This document shows, piece after piece, positions 51,642 through 59,652 of a stretch of DNA of 64,000 bases. The notes below the pieces were generated by a model. That model worked only from the letters and a program-made list of their open reading frames with translations, ran no database searches and was not told where the DNA came from. The stretch is from the NCBI GenBank assembly GCA_029213005.1, contig JARGPI010000013.1, positions 62,001-126,000 on the forward strand. Reading direction: 5' to 3'. A program made the position numbers and the translations under genes. The stretch comes from Verrucomicrobiales bacterium. GTDB lineage: Bacteria > Verrucomicrobiota > Verrucomicrobiia > Verrucomicrobiales > DEV007. How positions within the stretch are numbered: the stretch's first letter is position 1; each line of letters begins with the position of its first letter.

Positions 51642-53669
51642 ATGAGCGAAATTTCTGATCAGCGCTCCTCATCATCTCAAGCAAAAGAACTGGCCGTCGG
51701 AACAACGTTTCTCGAAGGGCGGTTTCATGTCATTGAGTCGGTCGATAACGCGGATTTTGGAATCGCGTGGGTTGCTCACGACTCGACTTTGCACAGCGAT
51801 GCCACCTTGAAATATTTGCTGGATTGCACCCTGCTGAGCGACACGGAGATCTCGGATTTTTGCGAAGAAACCAAGTGGAATCTTTTCGAGGAAAAGCCCA
51901 ATATCGTCCGGGTATTTGAACTGCGTCAGCCGGGATCTGCCGCTAACCTGATTCAGGAGTTAATCAATTTACCGTCAATCAGTCAAACTTCTCAGCCCGG
52001 TCATTCCATTTTTGACGTTCAGGATATTCAAGACTGGATCAAACTGCTGTGCGAAACCCTGCGAGAGGTCCATCACAACGGGACGGCGCCCCTCTCCGAT
52101 TCCCACTCGTCAGGTCATTTCAACGTAAAAGATAACAGTCGTTTCGAACCCGACTTTTCCGTTTCCGCCCCCGTCAACGAAACGGTTGCCAGACTGACCG
52201 GAGTCCCCACTATCTTCACCAAAGCCTATGGCAGTCCCGAGCAGGCGCTGGGTGCCCCTTACGGTGAGAAACAGGATGTCTACGCGATCGGCGCTCTGAT
52301 CTATGACCTTCTCACCGGTCGTCCGCCCTTCTTTCACGGGGATATCCTGGCGCAGATCCAACAAGCCAGCGCTCCACTGATGAGCAACCGCCGCCGGAAT
52401 CTGGGTTGCAAAGGAGCTTTGATCCCCCAGAGATGGGAGGAAACCGTCGCCGCCTGTCTCGCAAAAAATCCGGCAGATCGTCCCGATTTTGATGAGTTGA
52501 TCACGATGCTCTTTAAAGAGGCGGGCCCGATTGTAACCACGAAAACGAAACGCAACTTTCCTTTTGCCAAAATCGGGATGGCGGCCGTTGGATTGTTCGC
52601 CCTCAGCGGAATCTCCGTCTGCAGTTTACGCGATAAGCCCGAAACCTCACCCGAACCCGTCGTCGCCAGCCTCGAATCGAAAAAAATCGTCGAGACCCCA
52701 CGACCGGAACCCGTTCTAAAATCAGAGCCGGAGCCGGAACCGGAACCGAAAAAGGAGGAACCTATCCCCGGCCCCACCCCCGTCGTGAGTTCGATGATTC
52801 CACGTGAAGAGATCGAAGAGAAAATCCTCCCCACCGTCGCCAAGCCACCGAAGCTCGCGATGGTCGAAAAAGAGCAGTCTCTGCCATTCCTGAGGGATTT
52901 CCGCCTGTTCGCCCGGCTCATGAATCCGGAACCGGCCCCGCTCTCACTGGCATCACCGGAACCGGAACCCGAGATTGTCGAAATGGTAAAAGCCGGACCG
53001 CCACCAGTAGTGAAACCTGAACCCGTCGCTCCAATTGTCGAAGCGCCACCGGTCCAAGCTCCCCTCTCTCCCGTGAAAGAGGGCGAATCCTTCACCCTGA
53101 AATCGATAGGTATCGAAATGATTTGGGTAGATCCGATTGGTTCATGGGTCGCCAAGTCGGAAGTGACTCAAGAGCAGTTTCGAAGAGGCGGTGGAAGTGG
53201 CTATAAAAAATTCAAAGGTGATGAACAACTTGCTCATGACAGCATTACCTGGCATGGCGCTATAGAATTCTGCGAAAATCTAAACAAATCGGAAGCTCGA
53301 GAAAACCGACTACCTTCCGGTTTTACCTATACTTTACCAACCGAAGACCAATGGAAAACCTATGTGGGCGATGCCTCGCTGGAGAATTCCGTTTACGGAG
53401 GGAAAAGTTCTACCGGCCCTTCCCGGCCCGGAACTAAGCAAGCCAACAACTTCGGTCTCGTCGACGTAAGAGGCAATCTCTGGGAGTGGATGCTAAATGA
53501 CTACAAACCCGGCGTCCCCGAAAAAGGAAAGGTCCTCAGAGGCGGATCCTGGATGACGAGCGCAAAGATGATAATGGACAAAAATGCCCGCTTCTACGGT
53601 ATCGAAGACAATCCCTATTTCCAATATGGATTTCGATTTGTCCTGACTCCTATAGCGTCAGACAGTTAA
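51642..53669 (+). CDS. pseudokinase - TM - FGE-sulfatase-like domain fusion
   Basis: A 675-residue protein. The N-terminal region (about 20-295) has a Ser/Thr kinase fold: DATLKYLLD, AYGSPEQALGAPYGEKQDVY, IGALIYDLLTGRPPF, and NPADRPDFDELI. However, the catalytic loop HRDxKxxN and DFG are absent: between CETLREVHHNG and the activation segment lies a Ser/His-rich stretch instead. No glycine-rich loop is visible either. It is therefore a pseudokinase. One TM helix lies at about 308-328, followed by a Pro/Glu-rich linker (about 335-475). An FGE-sulfatase/SUMF1-like domain (about 479-675) follows: MIWVDPIGSWVAKSEVTQEQ, YTLPTEDQWKTYVG, LVDVRGNLWEWMLND, and RGGSW. The paired copper-binding Cys of true FGE are missing. 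Likely a structural or sensory membrane protein. Confidence 0.82.
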   Translation: MSEISDQRSSSSQAKELAVGTTFLEGRFHVIESVDNADFGIAWVAHDSTLHSDATLKYLLDCTLLSDTEISDFCEETKWNLFEEKPNIVRVFELRQPGSAANLIQELINLPSISQTSQPGHSIFDVQDIQDWIKLLCETLREVHHNGTAPLSDSHSSGHFNVKDNSRFEPDFSVSAPVNETVARLTGVPTIFTKAYGSPEQALGAPYGEKQDVYAIGALIYDLLTGRPPFFHGDILAQIQQASAPLMSNRRRNLGCKGALIPQRWEETVAACLAKNPADRPDFDELITMLFKEAGPIVTTKTKRNFPFAKIGMAAVGLFALSGISVCSLRDKPETSPEPVVASLESKKIVETPRPEPVLKSEPEPEPEPKKEEPIPGPTPVVSSMIPREEIEEKILPTVAKPPKLAMVEKEQSLPFLRDFRLFARLMNPEPAPLSLASPEPEPEIVEMVKAGPPPVVKPEPVAPIVEAPPVQAPLSPVKEGESFTLKSIGIEMIWVDPIGSWVAKSEVTQEQFRRGGGSGYKKFKGDEQLAHDSITWHGAIEFCENLNKSEARENRLPSGFTYTLPTEDQWKTYVGDASLENSVYGGKSSTGPSRPGTKQANNFGLVDVRGNLWEWMLNDYKPGVPEKGKVLRGGSWMTSAKMIMDKNARFYGIEDNPYFQYGFRFVLTPIASDS

Positions 53670-53675
53670 CGGAAA

Positions 53676-53701
53676 CTGCCACCCCCCGAAAGAGGTGGCA
53701 G
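53676..53701. terminator. hairpin after the pseudokinase-FGE gene, weak terminator
   Basis: Arms CTGCCACC (53676-53683) and GGTGGCAG (53694-53701) start 6 bp after the stop. No T-run follows, so termination by this hairpin alone is uncertain. Confidence 0.35.
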
Positions 53702-53851
53702 CCGTAACCAGTCAGATTAAGCTAATGAAAGCGAGACGAGTCTCACCTTCAGCTTACCTTCCAGTTGATTAAGTAAGCAGTATTCAGGCCAGTTTGAGCT
53801 GACCCGTCGTTTACTTGTAAAATAAGACCTTTCGGCGAGCTCCGATTGATA

Positions 53852-55276
53852 TCACATCAGTTTCGCGCCAGCTTCGGCCAGCTCACTTCGCTCCACTTTC
53901 TCCAGAGAGATATGGGCAGAGATCGGAGAGTCAGCCATCTTCTGGCGGGTGTAGACCAAGCCGTTACTTCGACTATCAACATACGGATTATCGATCTGAG
54001 CCGGATCACCAATCAGAACGAGTTTCGAACCGCGGGACATCCGGGTTACTACCGTTTTTGCCTCTAGCGGAGACAATTGCTGCGCCTCGTCGAGCACAAA
54101 GAAACGGTTGGGAATGGAACGTCCACGGATATAGCAAAGCGCCTCAATTTCAATCGTGTTACTATCGATCAATTCCTGATAAGGATGAGGTTCCGGTCCT
54201 TCGCCTTTCTTCTTCCCTTTTGAAGGCATCAGGTAATCCAGGGCATCGTAAATCGGCTGCAACCAGGGACGAAGTTTTTCTTCAAGATCGCCGGGCAGGA
54301 AGCCAACGCCTTCACCCATCGGAACGACGGGACGACTGATCGTGATACCGGTATAGTCCCTCTGAAAAACCGCGTGTAAAGCCGCCGCGACCCCGACCAG
54401 AGTCTTACCCGTTCCGGCTGAGCCAAAACAGGTTACCAGTTTAATATCCGGATTCAAAAGCGCATCAACCAGGCAACGCTGACCGAGGTTGAGCGGCTTC
54501 AGCCCAATTCCCTTGGGATTCTTCAATGCATCCGGAACTGCCAATTTGTGAAAGACACCGTCCAGATACCTCGCAGGGATCGTTTTCTTCTCACCAGCTT
54601 CCAGCAAAACATATTGGTTTGCTGAGAGTTCCGGAATCTCCATCTCCAGAACCCGGGAACTGGCAAAACGCTGCAGCTCATTGGGTTCCACGCTGATTCG
54701 GCGGAAACCATGGGCCTGAACTTCGTCCTGATTGACTTTATCGTTCTGATAGTCTTCACAAACCAGGCCCAGAACCCGGGCCTTAAGCTGCATATTAAGA
54801 TCTTTCGTCACCAGGATCGTTTTCCCCTGATTCGCATCGGCAATCAAAACCGAACAGGCGATGATCCGATGATCAATCTTCTCATGATCCGTTAGAATTC
54901 TTCGGCACCGGGCCAGCTTCTGTTTGGAGCGGGCCAATCCATAGTCCGCTGCGACCACGCGAATCGTGCCGCCACCCTCTGTTTTAAACCCGCTGGTAAT
55001 CTCTTCGGGGTGCTCCTCAAAGAACGTCGAGAGTAGTCGGTGCACCGACCGTGCGCTCGCCCCGCGATCCGTTTGCTCATTTTTAAACCGATCCAGTTCG
55101 CTCAGAACCTCGAAAGGAACACAGACATGATTGTCTCCAAATTTGAATAGACAATTGGGGTCGTGAATTAAGACGTTGGTGTCGAGAACGAAGTTTTTAC
55201 CGGTTTTGTTTGGTGCTTTCAGGCCTGAGTCGGCCGTCCCGGGTGTGATTTCCAGTGTTTCCTTGGCTTTACTCAT
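53852..55276 (-). CDS. PIN-PhoH ATPase fusion (PhoH2-like)
   Basis: 474 residues from ATG 55276 (MSKAKETLEI). The N-terminal PIN nuclease domain (about 28-165) has KNFVLDTNVLIHDPNCLFKF and acidic residues in FEVLSELD and TILVTKDLNM. The PhoH ATPase domain spans about 245-474: Walker A CFGSAGTGKTLVG, VPMGEGVGFLPGDLEEKL, Walker B NRFFVLDEAQQLSP and KLVLIGDPAQIDNPYVD. Such fusions act as RNA helicase-nucleases in the cytoplasm. No antitoxin-like small ORF is upstream, so a toxin-antitoxin role is not indicated. It stands alone between the FGE gene and a LysR gene. Confidence 0.92.
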   Translation of the reverse strand: MSKAKETLEITPGTADSGLKAPNKTGKNFVLDTNVLIHDPNCLFKFGDNHVCVPFEVLSELDRFKNEQTDRGASARSVHRLLSTFFEEHPEEITSGFKTEGGGTIRVVAADYGLARSKQKLARCRRILTDHEKIDHRIIACSVLIADANQGKTILVTKDLNMQLKARVLGLVCEDYQNDKVNQDEVQAHGFRRISVEPNELQRFASSRVLEMEIPELSANQYVLLEAGEKKTIPARYLDGVFHKLAVPDALKNPKGIGLKPLNLGQRCLVDALLNPDIKLVTCFGSAGTGKTLVGVAAALHAVFQRDYTGITISRPVVPMGEGVGFLPGDLEEKLRPWLQPIYDALDYLMPSKGKKKGEGPEPHPYQELIDSNTIEIEALCYIRGRSIPNRFFVLDEAQQLSPLEAKTVVTRMSRGSKLVLIGDPAQIDNPYVDSRSNGLVYTRQKMADSPISAHISLEKVERSELAEAGAKLM

Positions 55277-55346
55277 AGGATGCTGACAAATCGTAGCACC
55301 GGTCAAGTGATTAGGAAAACTTAATTTGTAACCTTTTCGGAATGAT

Positions 55347-56243
55347 TTATTTTGACAGCTTTGATAGGTTTTCGGCGTAAGCCTCTGTTAACGCAACAAA
55401 GCGACTTGCGACCGGTTTCAGTTCACCGCTGTAAAGGATTCCTAATGAAAGTTTTGGGAACCCTTTGGGTAATTTGATTTGTTTAACCGTGTCCGGCCAG
55501 GTCACTCCGGGGATATCGACTGCGATCCCGAAGCCAAAACCTTTTTCGACATACTTTTGAATCAGGCTGATCTCACTGACCTCCATTGTCGCTTCCCAAC
55601 TCAGATTTCGCTGGGACAGGCCGGTTTGAAATACTCTGGCAGCGGCTTCGATTCCGGGAAGAGCGACAAGCGGCTCCTGAATATGACCGCCAATGCTACC
55701 ATTCAAAATATCCTTGAAATGGTTTACCGGACACGACACCGGAGCTAACAGCGTCAGAGGAATATCGAGCAGTTTCCGGGTTTTAATTCCCGCTGCCGCT
55801 TTCCGGTGAAGCACCGCAATCGCGACGTCCGCCTCCTGCTTCACCAATGCGGATTCGACCTCCGAGGGATTCAATTCCCTTAGCGAAAGTCGCAGCCCGG
55901 GATGCTCATCCCGAAGGCTTTGCAGGACCTCCGGAAGGTGATGTGTCAGAGCTGATGCCGAGGCCGCAAGCCTGAGATGCTGACTTTCCTCACCACTGAG
56001 GCGCTGCGCCATCAGGTCCAGTTTCGAAAAGAAAGGCTCAATAAATTCAAACAACTCTTCCCCCGCAGGAGTCAACGCAAAGGGACGCCGCCGGAACAGC
56101 TTTACGCCGAGATGATCTTCCAACTGGAGAATCTGCCCACTCACAGCCGGTTGTTGAATGCCGTAGGGCATTTTTCTCACCGCTTCGGTGATCCCCTGGA
56201 ATTTTGCCACAAAATAAAAGAGCTCCAGATGATGAGGGTTCAT
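55347..56243 (-). CDS. LysR family transcriptional regulator
   Basis: A 298-residue LysR-type regulator. The N-terminal winged HTH (about 1-65) reads HLELFYFVAKFQGITEAVRK and QQPAVSGQILQLEDHLGVKL, then FRRRPFALTPAGEELFEF. The C-terminal substrate-binding domain begins near 90 (HLRLAASASALTHHLPEVLQ). It lies 47 bp downstream of the beta-lactamase/NamZ fusion on the same strand, so it may be co-transcribed with it. LysR proteins usually control a divergent neighbour, but none is present here. The effector is unknown. Confidence 0.92.
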   Translation of the reverse strand: MNPHHLELFYFVAKFQGITEAVRKMPYGIQQPAVSGQILQLEDHLGVKLFRRRPFALTPAGEELFEFIEPFFSKLDLMAQRLSGEESQHLRLAASASALTHHLPEVLQSLRDEHPGLRLSLRELNPSEVESALVKQEADVAIAVLHRKAAAGIKTRKLLDIPLTLLAPVSCPVNHFKDILNGSIGGHIQEPLVALPGIEAAARVFQTGLSQRNLSWEATMEVSEISLIQKYVEKGFGFGIAVDIPGVTWPDTVKQIKLPKGFPKLSLGILYSGELKPVASRFVALTEAYAENLSKLSK

Positions 56244-56290
56244 ATTTGCAGCAGGAAGCGTTCGAGTTCAACAAGCAGTGGCGGGTAAGA

Positions 56291-58705
56291 TCAGCGATCG
56301 TAGATGAGAAACTTTTGGCGGCGCTTTTTGAATTGCTTCAACGGTTTTTCCCAGTCGCTGCGAATCGATTTGGTTGATTTCCCACGAATCCATTTTGAAT
56401 GCGTTTCGGGGTGACGAAGCAGCACATTTCCTTTTGCCACCAAAGTGAAAGTCTCGGGATAGTCAGCCTGTATTGCCCGGCCGATAGCGAGGCCTACATC
56501 AATCGCGTTCATCGCAACGCGATCGGTGATAATAATCCTTACACCACCACAATCCTCATTTTCATACACGCTGTCATTCGGCGTGAACCTTATCGGCACA
56601 AAGATGACTCCTTTCAGTTTTTCGGTATTCAAACGATCAACAAGACGACCTTCCGTAATCCAGGGCGCCCCCACAACTTCGAATGGCGTCGTGGTTCCTC
56701 GACCTACAGAAAGATTGGTAAATTCCAGCAACCCGATCCCGGGATAAAGCATAGCCTCAGTTAACGAGCGGATATTTGGCGAAGGATTTAACCAGGGTAG
56801 CCCGGTTTGATCGAAATACATCGCGGGATGCCAACCGGCGACTGGAATGATCTGCAAATCCAATCCCTCGAGCCCACGTTCCACCTGAAACATTCTGGCG
56901 AGCTCCCCTACCGTCATACCATGTTGAACCGGAATAGGGTGATAAGCGACAAAATCATTTCCCTCACCTTCCCGAATCGGTCCATCAAATACCATACCTC
57001 CAATCGGGTTTACCCGGTCGAGAACGACAAACCTTTTGCCATTTTCATGAGCAGCCTCCATCGCAAGTCCCATCGTTGATATATAAGTATAGAAACGGCA
57101 ACCGATATCCTGAATGTCAAAAACCAGGGTATCGATATCACTCAGTTGCCCGGCCGTAGGTTTCCGGTTTTCACTTTTATATAGACTGTAGATCGGCAGC
57201 CCCGTCTTGCGGTCTTTCCCGTCCTCAATTGTTTCGGTATCGAGCGTCCCGCGAATGCCATGCTCCGGTGAGAACAGCTTCTTTAAATGAATATTGGGAG
57301 CCGACGCCAATAGATCAATAGTGGACCGCCGTGAACTGCTGATCCCGGTGTGATTGGTGACCAATCCGATTTTCCGTCCTTCCAGCAAATCAAATTTACG
57401 GTCTTCCAGAACATCGATTCCATTTCTGACCTGTCCGGGCCCGCTGCCGGCAGTCTGACTGGTCAGGTCCAACTCATCGAGCGGTGCCTCACTCACCATC
57501 GAAGGCGCTTTTTCCCAATACCCGACAGCCTCAGCAGCCAGAGTTCCGATTCTTTTTCGGAGATTGCGGATTGAGCCCGACTCATTGGGATGATTCCGGT
57601 TCGCCAATAAAATCACAAAAGTCTCGGACTGTGGGTCAATCCAGATCGAAGTCCCGGTCCAGCCGGTATGTCCATAACCACCCACCGGGAAGTTTTCGCC
57701 CCTCTGATAGGAAAATGGAGAGCCAATATCCCAGCCCAGTCCCCGCGGAGCGTTCAATTCTGCTGGAACATGAGATTCCGTTGCCAGCCGGATACTGCGT
57801 TCATCGAATATTTGGATCCCATCCACTTTTCCCATTTCGAGAAAGACGCGGCAAAACTTCGCGATATCTTCCGCTGTGGAAAACAACCCGGCGTGCCCGG
57901 CCACACCCCGCATCCGGCGACAGACTGGATCGTGAACCTCACCACGAATCAATCCGTAGTCCTTGAGAAAAGTTGTCGGGGCGATTCTTTCAATCAAACC
58001 TGATTTCGGCGCGAAAAACGTGTCGCTCATGCCCAGAGGGGCATAGAAGTTATCACGGGCGTAGACATCGATTCGTTTACCTGACGCCTTTCGAACAATT
58101 TCCGCCAGCAGGATAAAATTAACGTCACTGTAACGGAAGCGACTTCCCGGCGGCTCAATCAAGCCGATTTCAGTGGCGCGTTGAACCCCGTCGTTGTGGC
58201 CCCAGAATTCCCGGGTCATCAGCGAGATAGAGGGCGGCAGTCCGCTCTGGTGGGTCAGGAGATGCAAGATCGTGATCCGCTCACGATCCTCAGGCATTAC
58301 GGTTTCGTCCTTTGGATTCTGGCTGACTCCACCGGACAGGAATCCCGGCAGGTATTTCGCCACTGGATCGTGAATATCGATCACACCGGCTTCATACAGA
58401 TGAAGAATTGCGGGAGCCGTTGCGAGGACTTTGGTCAAACTGGCAACATCGAAAATGGTATCGGAGGTCATCACTTCCCGATGCGGGTAACTCACCCGGT
58501 TACCATAGGCGGAATGGTAACTCTGACCTTTGGACTCCAACCACAGAACCGCTCCCGGAATGGAGCCTTCGTCGATCGCAGCGTTGATTGTCGCGTCGAT
58601 TTCCTTCAGCTTCCCCGCTTTCAAATCGTCAATAGCCGAACCGACAGTAGCGAAGAAGCCAAGCACAACCAGGGCGAAAAGTTTAAAATGGATCCGGGAA
58701 GTCAC
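56291..58705 (-). CDS. beta-lactamase-fold serine hydrolase fused to NamZ/DUF1343 exo-muramidase
   Basis: An 804-residue secreted fusion starting at GTG 58705. Signal peptide about 1-24. The class C beta-lactamase-type serine hydrolase domain (about 30-390) has S89-L-T-K92 as the SxxK motif, YSDVN as YxN, and GGYGHTGWTGTS near the KTG position. The DUF1343/NamZ domain (about 420-780) has KIGLVTNHTGISS, LFSPEHGIRGTLD, LVFDIQDIGCRFYTYISTMG, and VLDRVNPIGG. NamZ enzymes remove terminal N-acetylmuramic acid from peptidoglycan fragments. The first domain may act on the peptide stem or on an ester. Together with S66 and the phosphodiester glycosidase this suggests wall turnover. Each half is usually a separate protein. 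Confidence 0.88.
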   Translation of the reverse strand: MTSRIHFKLFALVVLGFFATVGSAIDDLKAGKLKEIDATINAAIDEGSIPGAVLWLESKGQSYHSAYGNRVSYPHREVMTSDTIFDVASLTKVLATAPAILHLYEAGVIDIHDPVAKYLPGFLSGGVSQNPKDETVMPEDRERITILHLLTHQSGLPPSISLMTREFWGHNDGVQRATEIGLIEPPGSRFRYSDVNFILLAEIVRKASGKRIDVYARDNFYAPLGMSDTFFAPKSGLIERIAPTTFLKDYGLIRGEVHDPVCRRMRGVAGHAGLFSTAEDIAKFCRVFLEMGKVDGIQIFDERSIRLATESHVPAELNAPRGLGWDIGSPFSYQRGENFPVGGYGHTGWTGTSIWIDPQSETFVILLANRNHPNESGSIRNLRKRIGTLAAEAVGYWEKAPSMVSEAPLDELDLTSQTAGSGPGQVRNGIDVLEDRKFDLLEGRKIGLVTNHTGISSSRRSTIDLLASAPNIHLKKLFSPEHGIRGTLDTETIEDGKDRKTGLPIYSLYKSENRKPTAGQLSDIDTLVFDIQDIGCRFYTYISTMGLAMEAAHENGKRFVVLDRVNPIGGMVFDGPIREGEGNDFVAYHPIPVQHGMTVGELARMFQVERGLEGLDLQIIPVAGWHPAMYFDQTGLPWLNPSPNIRSLTEAMLYPGIGLLEFTNLSVGRGTTTPFEVVGAPWITEGRLVDRLNTEKLKGVIFVPIRFTPNDSVYENEDCGGVRIIITDRVAMNAIDVGLAIGRAIQADYPETFTLVAKGNVLLRHPETHSKWIRGKSTKSIRSDWEKPLKQFKKRRQKFLIYDR

Positions 58706-58789
58706 GAAACAAATGGATTGGAGTTACGGTCTAATTCCATCGAAGATACACTCTTTACCTCTCGATTGTCAGCCTCTTTTTCAGGACAC

Positions 58790-59587
58790 CTATTTCCGGG
58801 TAATTCCCAGAAAATTTCTCACCGGCGACATTTCGGCCCGGTAGGTGACTTTACCATCGCTCTGTTTTAAATAGAACCCGGTGGATCGCCCTCCATCAAG
58901 ATTGATCGCCCGATTCACCTTCAGATCCTTGAACACCGCTGCCGAATCCAAAACCGATGCTAATTCGGCAAGACTGACGAACGAACTGGTGCCCAGCATC
59001 CAGGTCCCTTTCCAGTCGGTTAACACAAAGGACCTCGGACGGGATTTGGAATCGGAGAGCCCCTTGACGGCAACACTGTTTGAAATCAGCATGGGCCCGG
59101 TCTGAATCGCCTGCTCGACTCCGCTGCCACCTTTGAAATCGAGCCTTCTTACAATATGAATCCCTCCAACTCCGGACCAGATCACTCCACTGGCTAATCC
59201 GTTTCGATTGGAATTCACATAGGGAGCGATTTTCTTACCATCCTGATAGACGACCCCGAGCGCTTTAAAGTCAGCCCCGTAAAACCCGCCATTCAGGCCG
59301 GCCACGCAGCCGGTCTTTTCCATCGCGTCGCGAAGATTCGAAAATGGCCGGTTACTTTGATCGTCGCCCTGATCGACCACTTTCAGGGTAAAATCTTTCG
59401 AGCTGAATTCGACCAAATTCAGCGAAACCTTCTTTCCGTCCGGACTCACCGCGTCTTTCCGGATCTGAACCGGAGTCTCTTCACTTCTGGAGTCTTCCAG
59501 AAGTTTCCATTCCTCTCCTTTCGAAGCTCCCGAACCTACGAAAGCATACGAAAGGAAAAGTAATAGTCGTCGAATGGAAAGCGCCAT
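58790..59587 (-). CDS. exported phosphodiester glycosidase family protein (NAGPA-like)
   Basis: 265 residues from ATG 59587, which starts at a signal peptide (MALSIRRLLLFLSYAFVGSG); the open frame runs 45 bp further upstream. The NAGPA/phosphodiester glycosidase domain spans about 60-260: CVAGLNGGFYGADFKALGVV, IQTGPMLISN, RSFVLTDWKG, AINLDGGRSTGFYLK. The family cleaves sugar-phosphodiester bonds, as in uncovering of mannose-6-phosphate or bacterial wall polymers. It lies 85 bp upstream of the NamZ-type fusion on the same strand, hinting at a shared envelope role. The exact substrate is unknown. Confidence 0.85.
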   Translation of the reverse strand: MALSIRRLLLFLSYAFVGSGASKGEEWKLLEDSRSEETPVQIRKDAVSPDGKKVSLNLVEFSSKDFTLKVVDQGDDQSNRPFSNLRDAMEKTGCVAGLNGGFYGADFKALGVVYQDGKKIAPYVNSNRNGLASGVIWSGVGGIHIVRRLDFKGGSGVEQAIQTGPMLISNSVAVKGLSDSKSRPRSFVLTDWKGTWMLGTSSFVSLAELASVLDSAAVFKDLKVNRAINLDGGRSTGFYLKQSDGKVTYRAEMSPVRNFLGITRK

Positions 59588-59652
59588 ATAAATCGGGTAC
59601 GAACCACTCTCAATAGGGTTTGATAAAAACACCCGAAAAATGAAAGCAGCGC

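Noticed and set aside
51901..52800. Long minus-strand frame over the pseudokinase gene (52334-53155)
   Set aside because: Its translation is low-complexity Gly/Ser/Thr, the antisense image of the Pro/Glu linker, with no family features.
53852..55276. PIN-PhoH protein as a toxin of a toxin-antitoxin pair
   Set aside because: No small antitoxin-like ORF lies upstream; the next gene is 70 bp away and is a LysR regulator.
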